Assembly: GCA_018650185.1 (NCBI GenBank)
Contig: JABIGL010000146.1
Span: 1 to 32,003, forward strand
Source: Chloroflexota bacterium
Lineage (GTDB): Bacteria > Chloroflexota > Dehalococcoidia > Lucifugimonadales > Lucifugimonadaceae
Direction of reading: 5' to 3'
Length of the DNA: 32,003 bases
Shown: one piece after another, positions 15,996 to 23,993 of the stretch
Layout of the letters: each line of letters begins with the position of its first letter
Numbering within the stretch: position 1 is the stretch's first letter
The notes under the pieces: generated by a model
Told to the model about the DNA's origin: nothing
Database searches by the model: none
Seen by the model: the letters and a program-made list of their open reading frames with translations, nothing else
Program-made: the position numbers and the translations under genes

Positions 15996-16355
15996 TTGGC
16001 ACGAGTCAAGCGCGGCACTACAAAACACCGAAGGCATCGCGCCGTATTGAAGGCCGTTCGCGGCCATCGCGGATCACGAAATCGCCGTTACAAGGTCGCA
16101 CGCGAGTCATTGCTGCACGCAATGGCTTACCAGACGGCTCACCGCCGTCTTCGAAAGCGTGAAATGCGTTCCCTGTGGATTATCCGCATCAACGCAGCGG
16201 CGCGCGAACACGGACTGAGCTACTCCAGGCTTGTCCACGGCTTATTGCTTGCCGAAGTAGAGATCGACCGTAAGCAGCTTGCGGATCTCTCGGTCCGAGA
16301 GCCAGCGGCCTTCGCAGAAGTCGCCCGTGTGGCAACCGAAGCCCTCGCCGCCTAG
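15996..16355 (+). CDS. rplT: 50S ribosomal protein L20
   Basis: 119 residues, full-length L20: MARVKRGTTKHRRHRAVLK start, the basic N-terminal extension, RESLLHAMAYQTAHRRLRKREMRSLWIIRINAAAREHGLSYSRL core. It binds 23S rRNA early in 50S assembly. It begins with TTG, with GGAGA about 10 bases upstream; the match of the first residues to the family fixes this start. It is the last gene of the infC operon, followed by a strong terminator. Confidence 0.98.
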   Translation: MARVKRGTTKHRRHRAVLKAVRGHRGSRNRRYKVARESLLHAMAYQTAHRRLRKREMRSLWIIRINAAAREHGLSYSRLVHGLLLAEVEIDRKQLADLSVREPAAFAEVARVATEALAA

Positions 16356-16379
16356 CACAACCACTCTCTTACAAGAGAA

Positions 16380-16421
16380 CAAAAAAGGCCGCCCCGATAA
16401 TCCGGGGCGGCCTTTTTATTT
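16380..16421. terminator. bidirectional intrinsic terminator, rplT / ctaB
   Basis: GGCCGCCCCG-ATAATC-CGGGGCGGCC (16387-16412) is followed by TTTTTATTT and preceded by a run of A, so it serves rplT on the plus strand and ctaB on the minus strand. Confidence 0.95.
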
Positions 16422-16442
16422 GCGTCTTTACTGAGGCCCGGA

Positions 16443-17354
16443 CTAGCCGATCGTACCGTCAACCATGACCGCCACAAATAGCAAGGCCAGGTAGAGCAAC
16501 GAATATTTGTACAAACCCAGGATCACTGTGCGGGTGTCGTCCCGGAACAGGCGGACGGTCAGGTAGAGATAGATGGCTCCCAGGACAGCCGTAGGTGCCA
16601 GGTAAATAATGCCAAGCTTGTCGGTCGCCGCCACGAACGCCAGCGACAGTGCTACCAGCAGCACTGTGTAGAGCAAGATCGACATGTTGGTCGTCGATCG
16701 AGTCGCAACGACCGGCAGCATCGGAATCCCGGCCGCTTCGTAGTCGTCCTTGATGAGCAACGCCAACGCCCAGAAGTGTGGCGGGGTCCAGAAGAAGATG
16801 ATGGCAAACAGGTACCAGGCCTCAAGTCCTACGCTGTTTTCGACACCGGCCCAGCCTACCAACGGCGGAATTGCCCCAGCGGCACCGCCAATGACTATGT
16901 TCTGGACCGATGACCTCTTCAACCATACGGTATAGACGATCACGTAAATGAGCGTCCCGGCCATCGCCAGTAGCGCCGCAAGAAGGTTGGCCCAGGCAAA
17001 GAGGACGGCGAAGCTGATCACATTCAGGATGATGCCGAAAGCGAAAGCGCTCATGGGCCTGACGCGTCCGCTGGCTACGGGCCTTGTCGCCGTCCGATCC
17101 ATCTCCTGATCGATATCACGGTCCAGCCAGTGGTTCAGCGCGCTGGCACCACCGGACGCTCCAATACCACCTGCAAGTACCGCCGCCAGGATTGTGCCAT
17201 CCGGGAAACCACCGGCCGCCAGCACCATACCTGTGACCGAAGTCAGCAATAGCAGGACCATCACACGTGGCTTGGTCAGGGTGATGTAATCACGCACCAC
17301 TGCCGTCATACCGTTTGTCCCTGATCTGATGCGATAAAGATCAGGAGCCGACAT
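16443..17354 (-). CDS. ctaB: protoheme IX farnesyltransferase (heme O synthase)
   Basis: Polytopic membrane prenyltransferase of 303 residues with about nine hydrophobic segments; it adds a farnesyl group to heme b to make heme O. The UbiA-type motif N-x3-D-x3-D is visible as NHWLDRDID (Asn74, Asp78, Asp82), with TATRPVASGR following, and FFWTPPHFWALALLIKDDYEAAGIPMLPVV in the second half. GGGAG lies 9 bases before the ATG. The gene overlaps the 3' end of ctaA by 14 bases, so the heme O and heme A steps are coupled, presumably for an aa3-type cytochrome oxidase encoded elsewhere. Confidence 0.96.
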   Translation of the reverse strand: MSAPDLYRIRSGTNGMTAVVRDYITLTKPRVMVLLLLTSVTGMVLAAGGFPDGTILAAVLAGGIGASGGASALNHWLDRDIDQEMDRTATRPVASGRVRPMSAFAFGIILNVISFAVLFAWANLLAALLAMAGTLIYVIVYTVWLKRSSVQNIVIGGAAGAIPPLVGWAGVENSVGLEAWYLFAIIFFWTPPHFWALALLIKDDYEAAGIPMLPVVATRSTTNMSILLYTVLLVALSLAFVAATDKLGIIYLAPTAVLGAIYLYLTVRLFRDDTRTVILGLYKYSLLYLALLFVAVMVDGTIG

Positions 17355-18423
17355 TTGGTTGCGCTCCCGTGACTACAGAGTTTGCACCGTCGTTCTCGTA
17401 AGGGCGCATCGCCAGCACCGCCACAAGAAGTGCCAGATCCGTCCACATGATCGTCGCCAGTGAGAGATGTATGGCCTGCGCCCACTCGGAGAAGTCTGAC
17501 CAGGGGTTTGCCGCTCCGACCAGAACCTGGACCACCACCGTTGTCATTGCACCTAACGAAAGCAGTTTGACGGCCGACGATCCACCAGAGAGGCGGTACG
17601 CCTTGTGCGCCGCGTACAAGGCCACGAGCGTGGCTACAGCGGCGGTCAATCTGTGTATAGCGTGGATCCATACCAGCTCGGACTCCGGGATGAACGATCC
17701 GCCGCAAAGTGGCCAGCTTGGACATACAGCCCCCGCACCACGCCATACGGCGTATGAGCCTGACAGCAGCGTTATGAGCGCAAGTACCGCAGCCAGAGTG
17801 GTGATTCGTCGAATTGTGACAAGACTTCTGGCAGATTCTACCGTCGCCCCGGCTATTCCGCCCGCCGCAACCGACAACCTGCCCGGCGTCCAGCCGGTTA
17901 CAGCGGCCGACAGCGCCAGGAGGGCTAGCAGCACCACGCCTTCTGCGAGACCAAGGTGGAGCGTCCTTAACGCCGGTTCGACTTCAGACAATACGACTGC
18001 GCCGCCGATGCCCCCGACGATCATTATGAGTACAAGTGATCCGGTGGTGGAGGCGACCAGAAAGGTGTTGCTGCGGTGCGACACCCAGACCCGGACCGCG
18101 GCGGCGATGAAGAACAAGCCGACGGCAGAGCCTGCGGTTCTGTGGCTCCATTCGATCATCGTGTGGTATTCGAACTTCGGGATGATCGAGCCGTGACATA
18201 GAGGCCAGTCCGGGCAGCCCAGTCCGGATTCCGTCACCCGCACAACACCCCCGAGGGTGATCTGGATTATGGCTCCGACGACCATGACGATCAGCATCGC
18301 GATCAGGAATCGGTCGTTTGACGCGTCCCGTGCGACGCCGGTTCTGCCGTCCGAAGGGGCGTCACTCTGAAGGGTAGCCACTTGGTTGTGTTTGCCTTTG
18401 TCAGGGATTGCGCTCTGTTTCAC
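17341..18423 (-). CDS. ctaA: heme A synthase (CtaA/COX15 family)
   Basis: 360-residue membrane protein with eight predicted helices that oxidises heme O to heme A. The first half shows VRVTESGLGCPDWPLCHG (Cys70, Cys76), EWSHR (Glu91, His94) and LRTLHLGLAEG. The second half repeats the pattern with AVCPSWPLCGG and WIHAIHRL, giving paired cysteines in both halves as in the type with two disulfide-forming Cys pairs. The N-terminal 37 residues are hydrophilic and variable. It is co-transcribed with ctaB. Confidence 0.95.
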   Translation of the reverse strand: MKQSAIPDKGKHNQVATLQSDAPSDGRTGVARDASNDRFLIAMLIVMVVGAIIQITLGGVVRVTESGLGCPDWPLCHGSIIPKFEYHTMIEWSHRTAGSAVGLFFIAAAVRVWVSHRSNTFLVASTTGSLVLIMIVGGIGGAVVLSEVEPALRTLHLGLAEGVVLLALLALSAAVTGWTPGRLSVAAGGIAGATVESARSLVTIRRITTLAAVLALITLLSGSYAVWRGAGAVCPSWPLCGGSFIPESELVWIHAIHRLTAAVATLVALYAAHKAYRLSGGSSAVKLLSLGAMTTVVVQVLVGAANPWSDFSEWAQAIHLSLATIMWTDLALLVAVLAMRPYENDGANSVVTGAQPNVGS

Positions 18424-18498
18424 AAGCTATGTGAATTATAGCCGGACAGACGTCTCAAATCAGTACCCGGTGGGACACCCGGTCGGACCACGGGGCGT

Positions 18499-19422
18499 CT
18501 ATCCCGGAGCGCGGTACGCAAGAAGCTCTGCCGTCACGAGCAGCCGGTGATCGTATACAAGCTTCGGGTAGGAAGCGACGAGTGTGACAGTGGAGGCTGA
18601 TGTCTGGTCAAGGGTCAGGTCGTTCCGGTGAATAAATCCGGTTTCCGTGACCCTGTACAGGAACTCGCCGTCAGCGCTCCCGATGATCACGTCTACCGGA
18701 TCATTCTTGATTAGATCAACGACGTCCGGGAGCCTCCGGAATATGTTGCCCTCGCCCTGGACGGGACTTTGTAAGTGGCCGAAATACCAGCCAGTACCTA
18801 TTTCACCAGGCAGAGCCGTCCCCGGGATGTGCCCGACGATGTCGACCGGGCTCTCCCAGAACGCCTGGTCATTGTCGTCGTACAACTCGAGGTCGTATAC
18901 GGTCGTGTCCAGATTGATGGCGGTTATAACCAGCGTCTCCGCGTCCGAACGGTTTAGCGGTCTCGATACGATCTCAGCCGGGTTCACGTATTCGAAATCG
19001 GGAGGCAGGTCCGTACCACCATAGGGCAGGGCACCGGCCCATTCCGGCTCAGCCCAGTACCGCGGGTTGGTCCAACGGGCCGGGAACAAATTTGCTGCGC
19101 TCACCGGTTCCGTGATGATGGGCGCGTCGGGAGGCACATCGCCATCGGTCGGCGTCTGGTTTGCGGGTTCGCCATCACTAGAGCCGTTGTTCGGTACCGG
19201 CGCCGTAAGCCAGTCAGTCCGCTCATCTTGCGAGACTACGTATACCAGCTCGTCCAGTTGGGATCGGGCGATCTCGGCGTAGATCAGGTACCCGATGCCG
19301 ATGACCGCCAACAGAGTACCGAGGACCATTACGGCTATCGCAATCCTGAATCGATTGCGGGACGGCGGCGCCGGTGGGCGCGCAAGTCCCAATGAGCCTG
19401 GTTGTGAAGTTACGGAACTCAA
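18499..19422 (-). CDS. sortase-fold membrane protein, catalytic Cys replaced by Ser
   Basis: 307 residues with one N-terminal membrane helix (about 26-48), a Pro/Asn/Asp-rich spacer (75-145) and a C-terminal sortase domain (about 160-305). The sortase His is present in WYFGHLQSP (His216), the NIFRRLPDV block follows, and the conserved Arg is in VYDHRLLV (Arg293). Where active sortases read TLVTCxP, this one reads TLVASYP (Ser284, codon TCC). It may be inactive, a binding protein, or a Ser variant. The start is uncertain: the TTG at 19422 has no ribosome site and lies in the T-run of the upstream terminator; a TTG at 19392 is an alternative. Confidence 0.8.
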   Translation of the reverse strand: MSSVTSQPGSLGLARPPAPPSRNRFRIAIAVMVLGTLLAVIGIGYLIYAEIARSQLDELVYVVSQDERTDWLTAPVPNNGSSDGEPANQTPTDGDVPPDAPIITEPVSAANLFPARWTNPRYWAEPEWAGALPYGGTDLPPDFEYVNPAEIVSRPLNRSDAETLVITAINLDTTVYDLELYDDNDQAFWESPVDIVGHIPGTALPGEIGTGWYFGHLQSPVQGEGNIFRRLPDVVDLIKNDPVDVIIGSADGEFLYRVTETGFIHRNDLTLDQTSASTVTLVASYPKLVYDHRLLVTAELLAYRAPG

Positions 19423-19453
19423 AAGGGATCGGCACCTTGCGGGCCGATCCCTT
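19421..19453 (-). terminator. intrinsic terminator of the zinc-ribbon gene
   Basis: On the minus strand, AAGGGATCGGC pairs with GCCGATCCCTT (11 bp, 9-base loop) and is followed by TTGAG, giving TTTT in all. It lies 33 bases after the zinc-ribbon gene stop and touches the annotated sortase start. Confidence 0.85.
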
Positions 19454-19486
19454 GTTGATTCTTGAGCAGTTACAGTTTCGCCGGAG

Positions 19487-19705
19487 CTAGCGCATCGCCT
19501 GTCTGCGTGTGCGATCTGCTTCGGTGAGGATCGGCTCGTTCAAGTATACGTCGCCGTTCCTGATCTTCAGGTTGAAACCGCAACCGGGATTGGTGCAGAT
19601 CCATGCCTTGTAATGGACAGCTGAGCCTTGGCCACCAAAGTCCGACAACGGTACCAGGTCGCCCTCGTTGCAGGATTTACACTCCGGGTAATTCTCGTTT
19701 GCCAC
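19487..19705 (-). CDS. small zinc-ribbon protein
   Basis: 72 residues from a GTG at 19705, chosen because GGAGG lies five bases before it; a longer frame to 19765 lacks this support. Two cysteine pairs, CKSC near residue 9 and CTNPGC near 37, form a zinc-ribbon pattern, with an NLKIRNGD stretch following. The function is unknown; such small ribbons often bind nucleic acid or a protein partner. It is divergent from tsaD and ends in its own terminator. Confidence 0.75.
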   Translation of the reverse strand: MANENYPECKSCNEGDLVPLSDFGGQGSAVHYKAWICTNPGCGFNLKIRNGDVYLNEPILTEADRTRRQAMR

Positions 19706-19895
19706 GTCGTCCTCCGCTTGTTCTCGACTTCCCCCCAACCACGTCGGTCCGGGGCTTTTATACATATTGCCCCTCTACAATTAGAAGGAACGTAAAATTT
19801 CGGTATCACGAGCCTGTGATTTTGTTCGGGCGACCGGGTGGTACTACGTGGAATCTACCTCTCGCGCGCTTTTTAGCACTGGAAAACCAATCAAG
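19706..19895. promoter_or_regulatory. divergent promoter region, zinc-ribbon gene / tsaD
   Basis: Candidate -10 elements: TATAAA on the minus strand (19762-19757) for the zinc-ribbon gene and TACAAT on the plus strand (19776-19781) for tsaD. No good -35 was found for either. Confidence 0.3.
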
Positions 19896-20969
19896 ATGAT
19901 CGTCCTGGGTATTGAGTCGTCGTGCGACGACACCGCCGCCGCTGTAGTGGTTGATGGCCGTGAAATTCGGTCTAACGTTGCGTCGTCTCAGGCCGAACTG
20001 CACGCTAAATATGGCGGCATCGTGCCTGAACTGGCTTCTCGGAGTCACGTCCAGCAGATAGTTCCGATAGTGCGAGCCGCGTTGTCTACCGCCGACGTAT
20101 CGCTGCAGGATGTGGACGCTATCGCCGTTACTAGCGGACCCGGTCTCGCGGGGTCTCTCATTGTCGGGCTCAACATGGCGAAGGGCCTCGCCGCTGCGTC
20201 CGGCAAGCCACTTATAGGCGTTAACCACCTCCAGGGACACGCCTACGCCGGTTGGCTGTACCAATCGGGTGACGCTGCTGCACCGACTGCACCCGAAGAG
20301 ATGTGTGGATTTCCGCTCCTCTGTCTTGTCGTTTCCGGGGGGCACACAGACCTCGCCCTGCTCAAGTCGCATGGCGAGTTTGAACGAGTGGGGCGAACCC
20401 GTGACGACGCTGCGGGCGAGGCGTTCGACAAGGCGGCCCGGTTGATGGGGCTTGGTTATCCGGGCGGTCCTGTCATCCAGAAGATCGCCGAGACCGGTGG
20501 CCCGTCCGACCCGTTACCGCGCGCTTGGATTCGGGGCACATGGGACTTTAGTTTCAGCGGCCTTAAAACGGCCGTACTGCACCGCGCTCGAGCCGAGGGA
20601 ATATACCCGGCACCGGAAGGCGGACCGGACCAGGACGCCGTCGCAGCGTTGGCGAGGTCGTTCCAGGAAGCCGTGGCAGACGTGATCGCCACCAAAACAG
20701 CCCGGGCTGCCGAGGAGTTCGGTGTGCAGGGAATTGTTATCGGCGGGGGTGTCGCAGCGAACTCCGCACTGCGAGAGGCTCTGCAAGATCGATCAAGTGT
20801 GCCGGTGATGTCGCCGCCACCTGCTCTGTGTACCGACAACGGGGCCATGATTGCCGCCGCTGCTTATCACTACCTCAAGCGCGGGGAGAGTTCCGGATTA
20901 GACCTGGATGTCACGCCGGGACTCACTATCGAGGAAGCACCGTCAGCGCCCGCGGCTAGCGTCATCTAG
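19896..20969 (+). CDS. tsaD: tRNA N6-threonylcarbamoyltransferase TsaD
   Basis: 357 residues from ATG 19896. It transfers the threonylcarbamoyl group to A37 of ANN-decoding tRNAs, with TsaB, TsaC and TsaE. From this start the metal-binding histidines of NHLQGHAYAG fall at 111 and 115, exactly as in E. coli, which supports this start over the GTG 16 codons upstream. Other blocks: IESSCDDTA, SGPGLAGSL, VVSGGHT, DDAAGEAFDKAARLMGLGYPGGP, FSFSGLKTAV, GGGVAANSALR and the terminal CTDNGAMIA with the catalytic Asp. It converges with the next gene, three bases between stops. Confidence 0.97.
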   Translation: MIVLGIESSCDDTAAAVVVDGREIRSNVASSQAELHAKYGGIVPELASRSHVQQIVPIVRAALSTADVSLQDVDAIAVTSGPGLAGSLIVGLNMAKGLAAASGKPLIGVNHLQGHAYAGWLYQSGDAAAPTAPEEMCGFPLLCLVVSGGHTDLALLKSHGEFERVGRTRDDAAGEAFDKAARLMGLGYPGGPVIQKIAETGGPSDPLPRAWIRGTWDFSFSGLKTAVLHRARAEGIYPAPEGGPDQDAVAALARSFQEAVADVIATKTARAAEEFGVQGIVIGGGVAANSALREALQDRSSVPVMSPPPALCTDNGAMIAAAAYHYLKRGESSGLDLDVTPGLTIEEAPSAPAASVI

Positions 20970-20972
20970 AGC

Positions 20973-21581
20973 CTAAGGCGCGGGGTAGCGATACCGGCGT
21001 GTGATGCCGGCCGTCTTTGCGGACCCAGAAGTGGACTCCGCTCTGTCACCCCGAGACTTGAGCTCGAAAACGCTGTCGCCGAAAGAGCGCGCACCCACCT
21101 CTGCTGACCGGCTCAATGGTCCACCTATTGGCTGTCCATCGGCGTGGAAAAGTAGCCGGGAGGGCGGCGTCCTCAAGTAGTAATCCCAGAGCAGCAAAGC
21201 GCCAAGCGCCGCCATTACTATGCCGCCCACAATTCCGACCGTGTCGTTTGTGGCGACCTGCCAGATTCCGAGTGCTGCGACCAGTCCGAGTACGCCCCAG
21301 TAGAGCGATGAACGTTCTCGTGATACACGGGTAACTTCGACCGAAGTGACCTCGGAAAGAGAAGCGAACGACCAGTTTCGGTGATCCTCGTCGCCGCCTA
21401 TGTAGATCACCCGCATGTCCGTCAAGATGAACCGGTCGGTGCCGTCAACCTCAAGCGTGTCGACCACGGATTCGCCATCGGTCAGACGAAAGCCGTCGAT
21501 CACCTCGTCGGACTCGACGACGGACGCGGCTTCCTCCGCCTGGAAGGGCGACGCGTTTTGAAATTGATCTTCGACTGCCAC
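20973..21581 (-). CDS. two-helix membrane protein of unknown function
   Basis: 202 residues, GTG start with GGGAG five bases before it. Residues 45-90 (DRFILTDMRVIYIGG...WSFASLSEVTSVEVTR) resemble the PH-like YdbT/bPH fold seen in small bacterial membrane proteins. Two hydrophobic helices follow (about 93-110 and 114-133), then a short Arg/Ser-rich domain whose strand-rich start (RLLFHADGQ) could complete the PH-like sheet. Function is not known. It converges with tsaD. Confidence 0.75.
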   Translation of the reverse strand: MAVEDQFQNASPFQAEEAASVVESDEVIDGFRLTDGESVVDTLEVDGTDRFILTDMRVIYIGGDEDHRNWSFASLSEVTSVEVTRVSRERSSLYWGVLGLVAALGIWQVATNDTVGIVGGIVMAALGALLLWDYYLRTPPSRLLFHADGQPIGGPLSRSAEVGARSFGDSVFELKSRGDRAESTSGSAKTAGITRRYRYPAP

Positions 21582-21764
21582 AAAGGCTCCCGACCTGTTT
21601 TTGTTTCGACCCGTCGATCATATCAGTGGGTTGTGTACCGAAAGTGAAGAACAAGGTATGAGATACGGGGAATATGCATGCTGTCCTCGAAACATCGGCA
21701 TCCTGAGGCAGTCGAAGTGGACCGTGTACAACGCAAACGTTGCGGACTGATCGCCTCACCCCGA

Positions 21765-21788
21765 CCCTCTCCCGCGAAGGGGAGAGGG
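21765..21788. repeat. CCTCTCCC palindromic repeat, copy 2
   Basis: CCCTCTCCC-GCGAAG-GGGAGAGGG, a perfect 9-bp inverted repeat between two minus-strand genes. It shares its stem with the copy at 4500-4518. Confidence 0.65.
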
Positions 21789-21832
21789 AGCACGTAGTTG
21801 GTGACTTTCGCATCCGGGACCTTTGGGTGGAA

Positions 21833-22582
21833 CTACTCGAACGCGTCATCCCCGTGTGCCGCCGTGAATTCACGACCCGCGCCAATCAGAAGACCCTTCA
21901 TGTCCATCGTTGCGCCGTAGTCGGACCACAAGTGCTTGCCAGCGGCACGGACTTTGGCCTCAACCTCGTCGTGAATTGCCAGAACTTCGGGGTGCTCCGG
22001 CTCTCCGGGATGTCCCAGGGAAGCTGCCATGTCGTGCGGCCCCCAGGCGATCGCCATAAGTCCGGGCACAGCGATAATCTCATCTGCACGCGCTGCGGCT
22101 TCCTTGGATTCGATCTGCCCGCCGACAAGCATGTTGGCGTTGGAGAATTTGGCGAACCCGAGCTTTCCGCCGTACTTGTTGTCAAGAACGTGTTGGTCAC
22201 CGTGTTCCGTTCCACGTCCGCCGCCCCATGACCGCCAGCCGTCTGGCGGGAATAGGCATGCGTCCGCGAGCGCCTGCGCTTCTTCGCCGTTCTCGATGTG
22301 CGGACCCATGATTCCCTGTAGTCCGCGGTCGAGCCAGCGGTTGATCTCATTTGCATTTATGTTCGGTACACGCGCCGTAACGATCATGCCAAACGCATGC
22401 GCATTCGCCACGATATCGTCCACCGCCACGGGGTTGAACGCCCCATGCTCGCCATCAAGGTGGATGGCGTCGAAACCGACCCTGGCCGCCAGCTCAATAG
22501 CGCTGGGCACGGGGTACTGCATGGAGAAGACAAGCGCCTGCTTGCCCTGCTTGTTCTTGGCGAACATAGAGTTCTCGATCAT
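21833..22582 (-). CDS. HpcH/HpaI-type aldolase
   Basis: 249-residue class II (metal-dependent) pyruvate aldolase of the HpaI family, which splits 2-oxo-4-hydroxy acids. Visible: LDGEHG (His46), TARVP (Arg71), MGPHIENGEEA, GGQIES with metal ligand Glu158, and WGPHDMAASLG with metal ligand Asp184. AAAGGA sits 8 bases before the ATG. It lies 134 bases after the enolase-superfamily gene on the same strand. Dehydration of a sugar acid followed by aldol cleavage would make a complete short route, but the real substrate is unknown. Confidence 0.92.
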   Translation of the reverse strand: MIENSMFAKNKQGKQALVFSMQYPVPSAIELAARVGFDAIHLDGEHGAFNPVAVDDIVANAHAFGMIVTARVPNINANEINRWLDRGLQGIMGPHIENGEEAQALADACLFPPDGWRSWGGGRGTEHGDQHVLDNKYGGKLGFAKFSNANMLVGGQIESKEAAARADEIIAVPGLMAIAWGPHDMAASLGHPGEPEHPEVLAIHDEVEAKVRAAGKHLWSDYGATMDMKGLLIGAGREFTAAHGDDAFE

Positions 22583-22716
22583 GGGTCCGTCCTTTCAGAT
22601 GTGGTTCAAGAGTCGCTCTGTCGGTGCCGGGGGCTCCATCGGTGGTATGCGATTTGGATCGTCTCTGGCTATGCAGGGTCGTATGGCGAAGAGTCCAAAA
22701 TAATCGCCCATTGAGG

Positions 22717-23868
22717 CTAAATCCGGCGACTTGTCCCTGCGCGGGCGGTTGCCGTCGGATCGTATCCGTGCGCTGCCAGCACCTCTTCGTTGATCGTCAA
22801 TCCCAGGCCCGGCGTGTCCGGCACCGTCAGGTAACCGTCCTTTTGCCGTGGGAAGCCGTCGAAAGCATCAAAGTAGTGCGGTGTGTAAAACTCAGCGTGG
22901 TACTCCTGAATTAAGAAGTTCGTCATCGTTAGATCCAGGTGGCATTCGGCCATCGTGCCGACCGGCGAACAGGTGTTGTGCGGCGCCATGTTCACGTGAC
23001 GGGCCTCAGCGATTGCGGCGATCTTCTTCAGCTCCGTAATACCGCCCGCGTTGGCAATGTCCGGTTGGAGCACATCTACCGCGTCGGCCGCTACAAGCTC
23101 GTAGAACGGGAACTTGGTGTAAAGACGCTCGCCGGTTGCGATTGGGATGTTTACCCGATCACGCACGTACTTCATCTCAGACACGTTTTCCTGCGACGTA
23201 GGCTCCTCGAACCAGAGCGGTCGATACTTCTCAAGCCGCTGGCCAAGCGAAATGGCTGTTCCCGTGGAGAACTTGGCGTGCACCTCGACAAGGATGTCGA
23301 TGTTTGGCCCGACGGCTTCACGCACGGCGGCCACGCGATCCTCTGCGATCTGCGCCTCTTCAAGCGAGATGTTGTAGTAGTTGTTCTGGGCAAAGGGGTC
23401 AAACTTCATGGCGGTGTAACCCATCGCCACGACCTTTTTCGCCTCTTCCCCGTTTAATTCCGGTGAACCCGGGTTGGTGTACCAACCGTTGGCGTACACA
23501 CGGACTTTCTCTCGTTGCGCACCGCCTAATAACTTGTAGACGGGTAGACCAAGCGCCTTACCCTTCAGATCCCACAACGCGATGTCGATTCCTGACAGCG
23601 CCGTCGTGTCGATACGCCCGCCTCGGGACTGGTTGTTGTAGTAGATCTGCGTCCAGATCGCCTCGTTGTCCATCGGGTCGCGGCCGATGAGGAAGTTCTC
23701 GGCCATCTCGTTGATCAGCGAGATCACCTGGTGGTCGTTGCCAAGTCCGCTGGCGTCGCCGAGGCCGTACTGGCCATCGTCCGTGTTGATCTTGACGATC
23801 ACCCAGTTCCGGTTGGCGTTGTGGTGCGCTGCCGAAAAGATGAAAGTCTCGACATCCGTGATTTTCAT
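22717..23868 (-). CDS. enolase-superfamily sugar-acid dehydratase (mandelate racemase type)
   Basis: 383 residues, usual length. It has the N-terminal capping domain and barrel of the mandelate racemase subgroup. Likely catalytic residues: Lys155 in MKFDPF, the metal ligands Glu195 (VEVHAKF), Glu221/222 (WFEEP) and Glu247 (ATGERL), and His297 (NMAPHNT). Glu195 sits where galactonate dehydratase has Asp, with His197 at the equivalent of the catalytic His, so acid-sugar dehydration is more likely than racemisation. AAGGA lies 7 bases upstream of the ATG. Expansion of this family is a reported feature of SAR202 genomes. Confidence 0.93.
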   Translation of the reverse strand: MKITDVETFIFSAAHHNANRNWVIVKINTDDGQYGLGDASGLGNDHQVISLINEMAENFLIGRDPMDNEAIWTQIYYNNQSRGGRIDTTALSGIDIALWDLKGKALGLPVYKLLGGAQREKVRVYANGWYTNPGSPELNGEEAKKVVAMGYTAMKFDPFAQNNYYNISLEEAQIAEDRVAAVREAVGPNIDILVEVHAKFSTGTAISLGQRLEKYRPLWFEEPTSQENVSEMKYVRDRVNIPIATGERLYTKFPFYELVAADAVDVLQPDIANAGGITELKKIAAIAEARHVNMAPHNTCSPVGTMAECHLDLTMTNFLIQEYHAEFYTPHYFDAFDGFPRQKDGYLTVPDTPGLGLTINEEVLAAHGYDPTATARAGTSRRI

Positions 23869-23898
23869 GTGTGGTCCTTACTGGAACGGTTAGTGCTT

Positions 23899-23939
23899 AA
23901 AAAAGACAGGAGCCCAGCACGCTGGACCCCTGTCTTTTT
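23899..23939. terminator. bidirectional intrinsic terminator
   Basis: AAAAAGACAGG pairs with CCTGTCTTTTT around an inner CCAG-CACG-CTGG stem. It terminates the Ldh2-family gene on the minus strand (followed there by a T-run) and leaves only about 30 bases before the downstream dehydratase ATG. Confidence 0.9.
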
Positions 23940-23993
23940 ACGATTCGGTTGGTTCTCCATCGGGCCTATCCATAATTCAGGCCCTGTTGGGGG

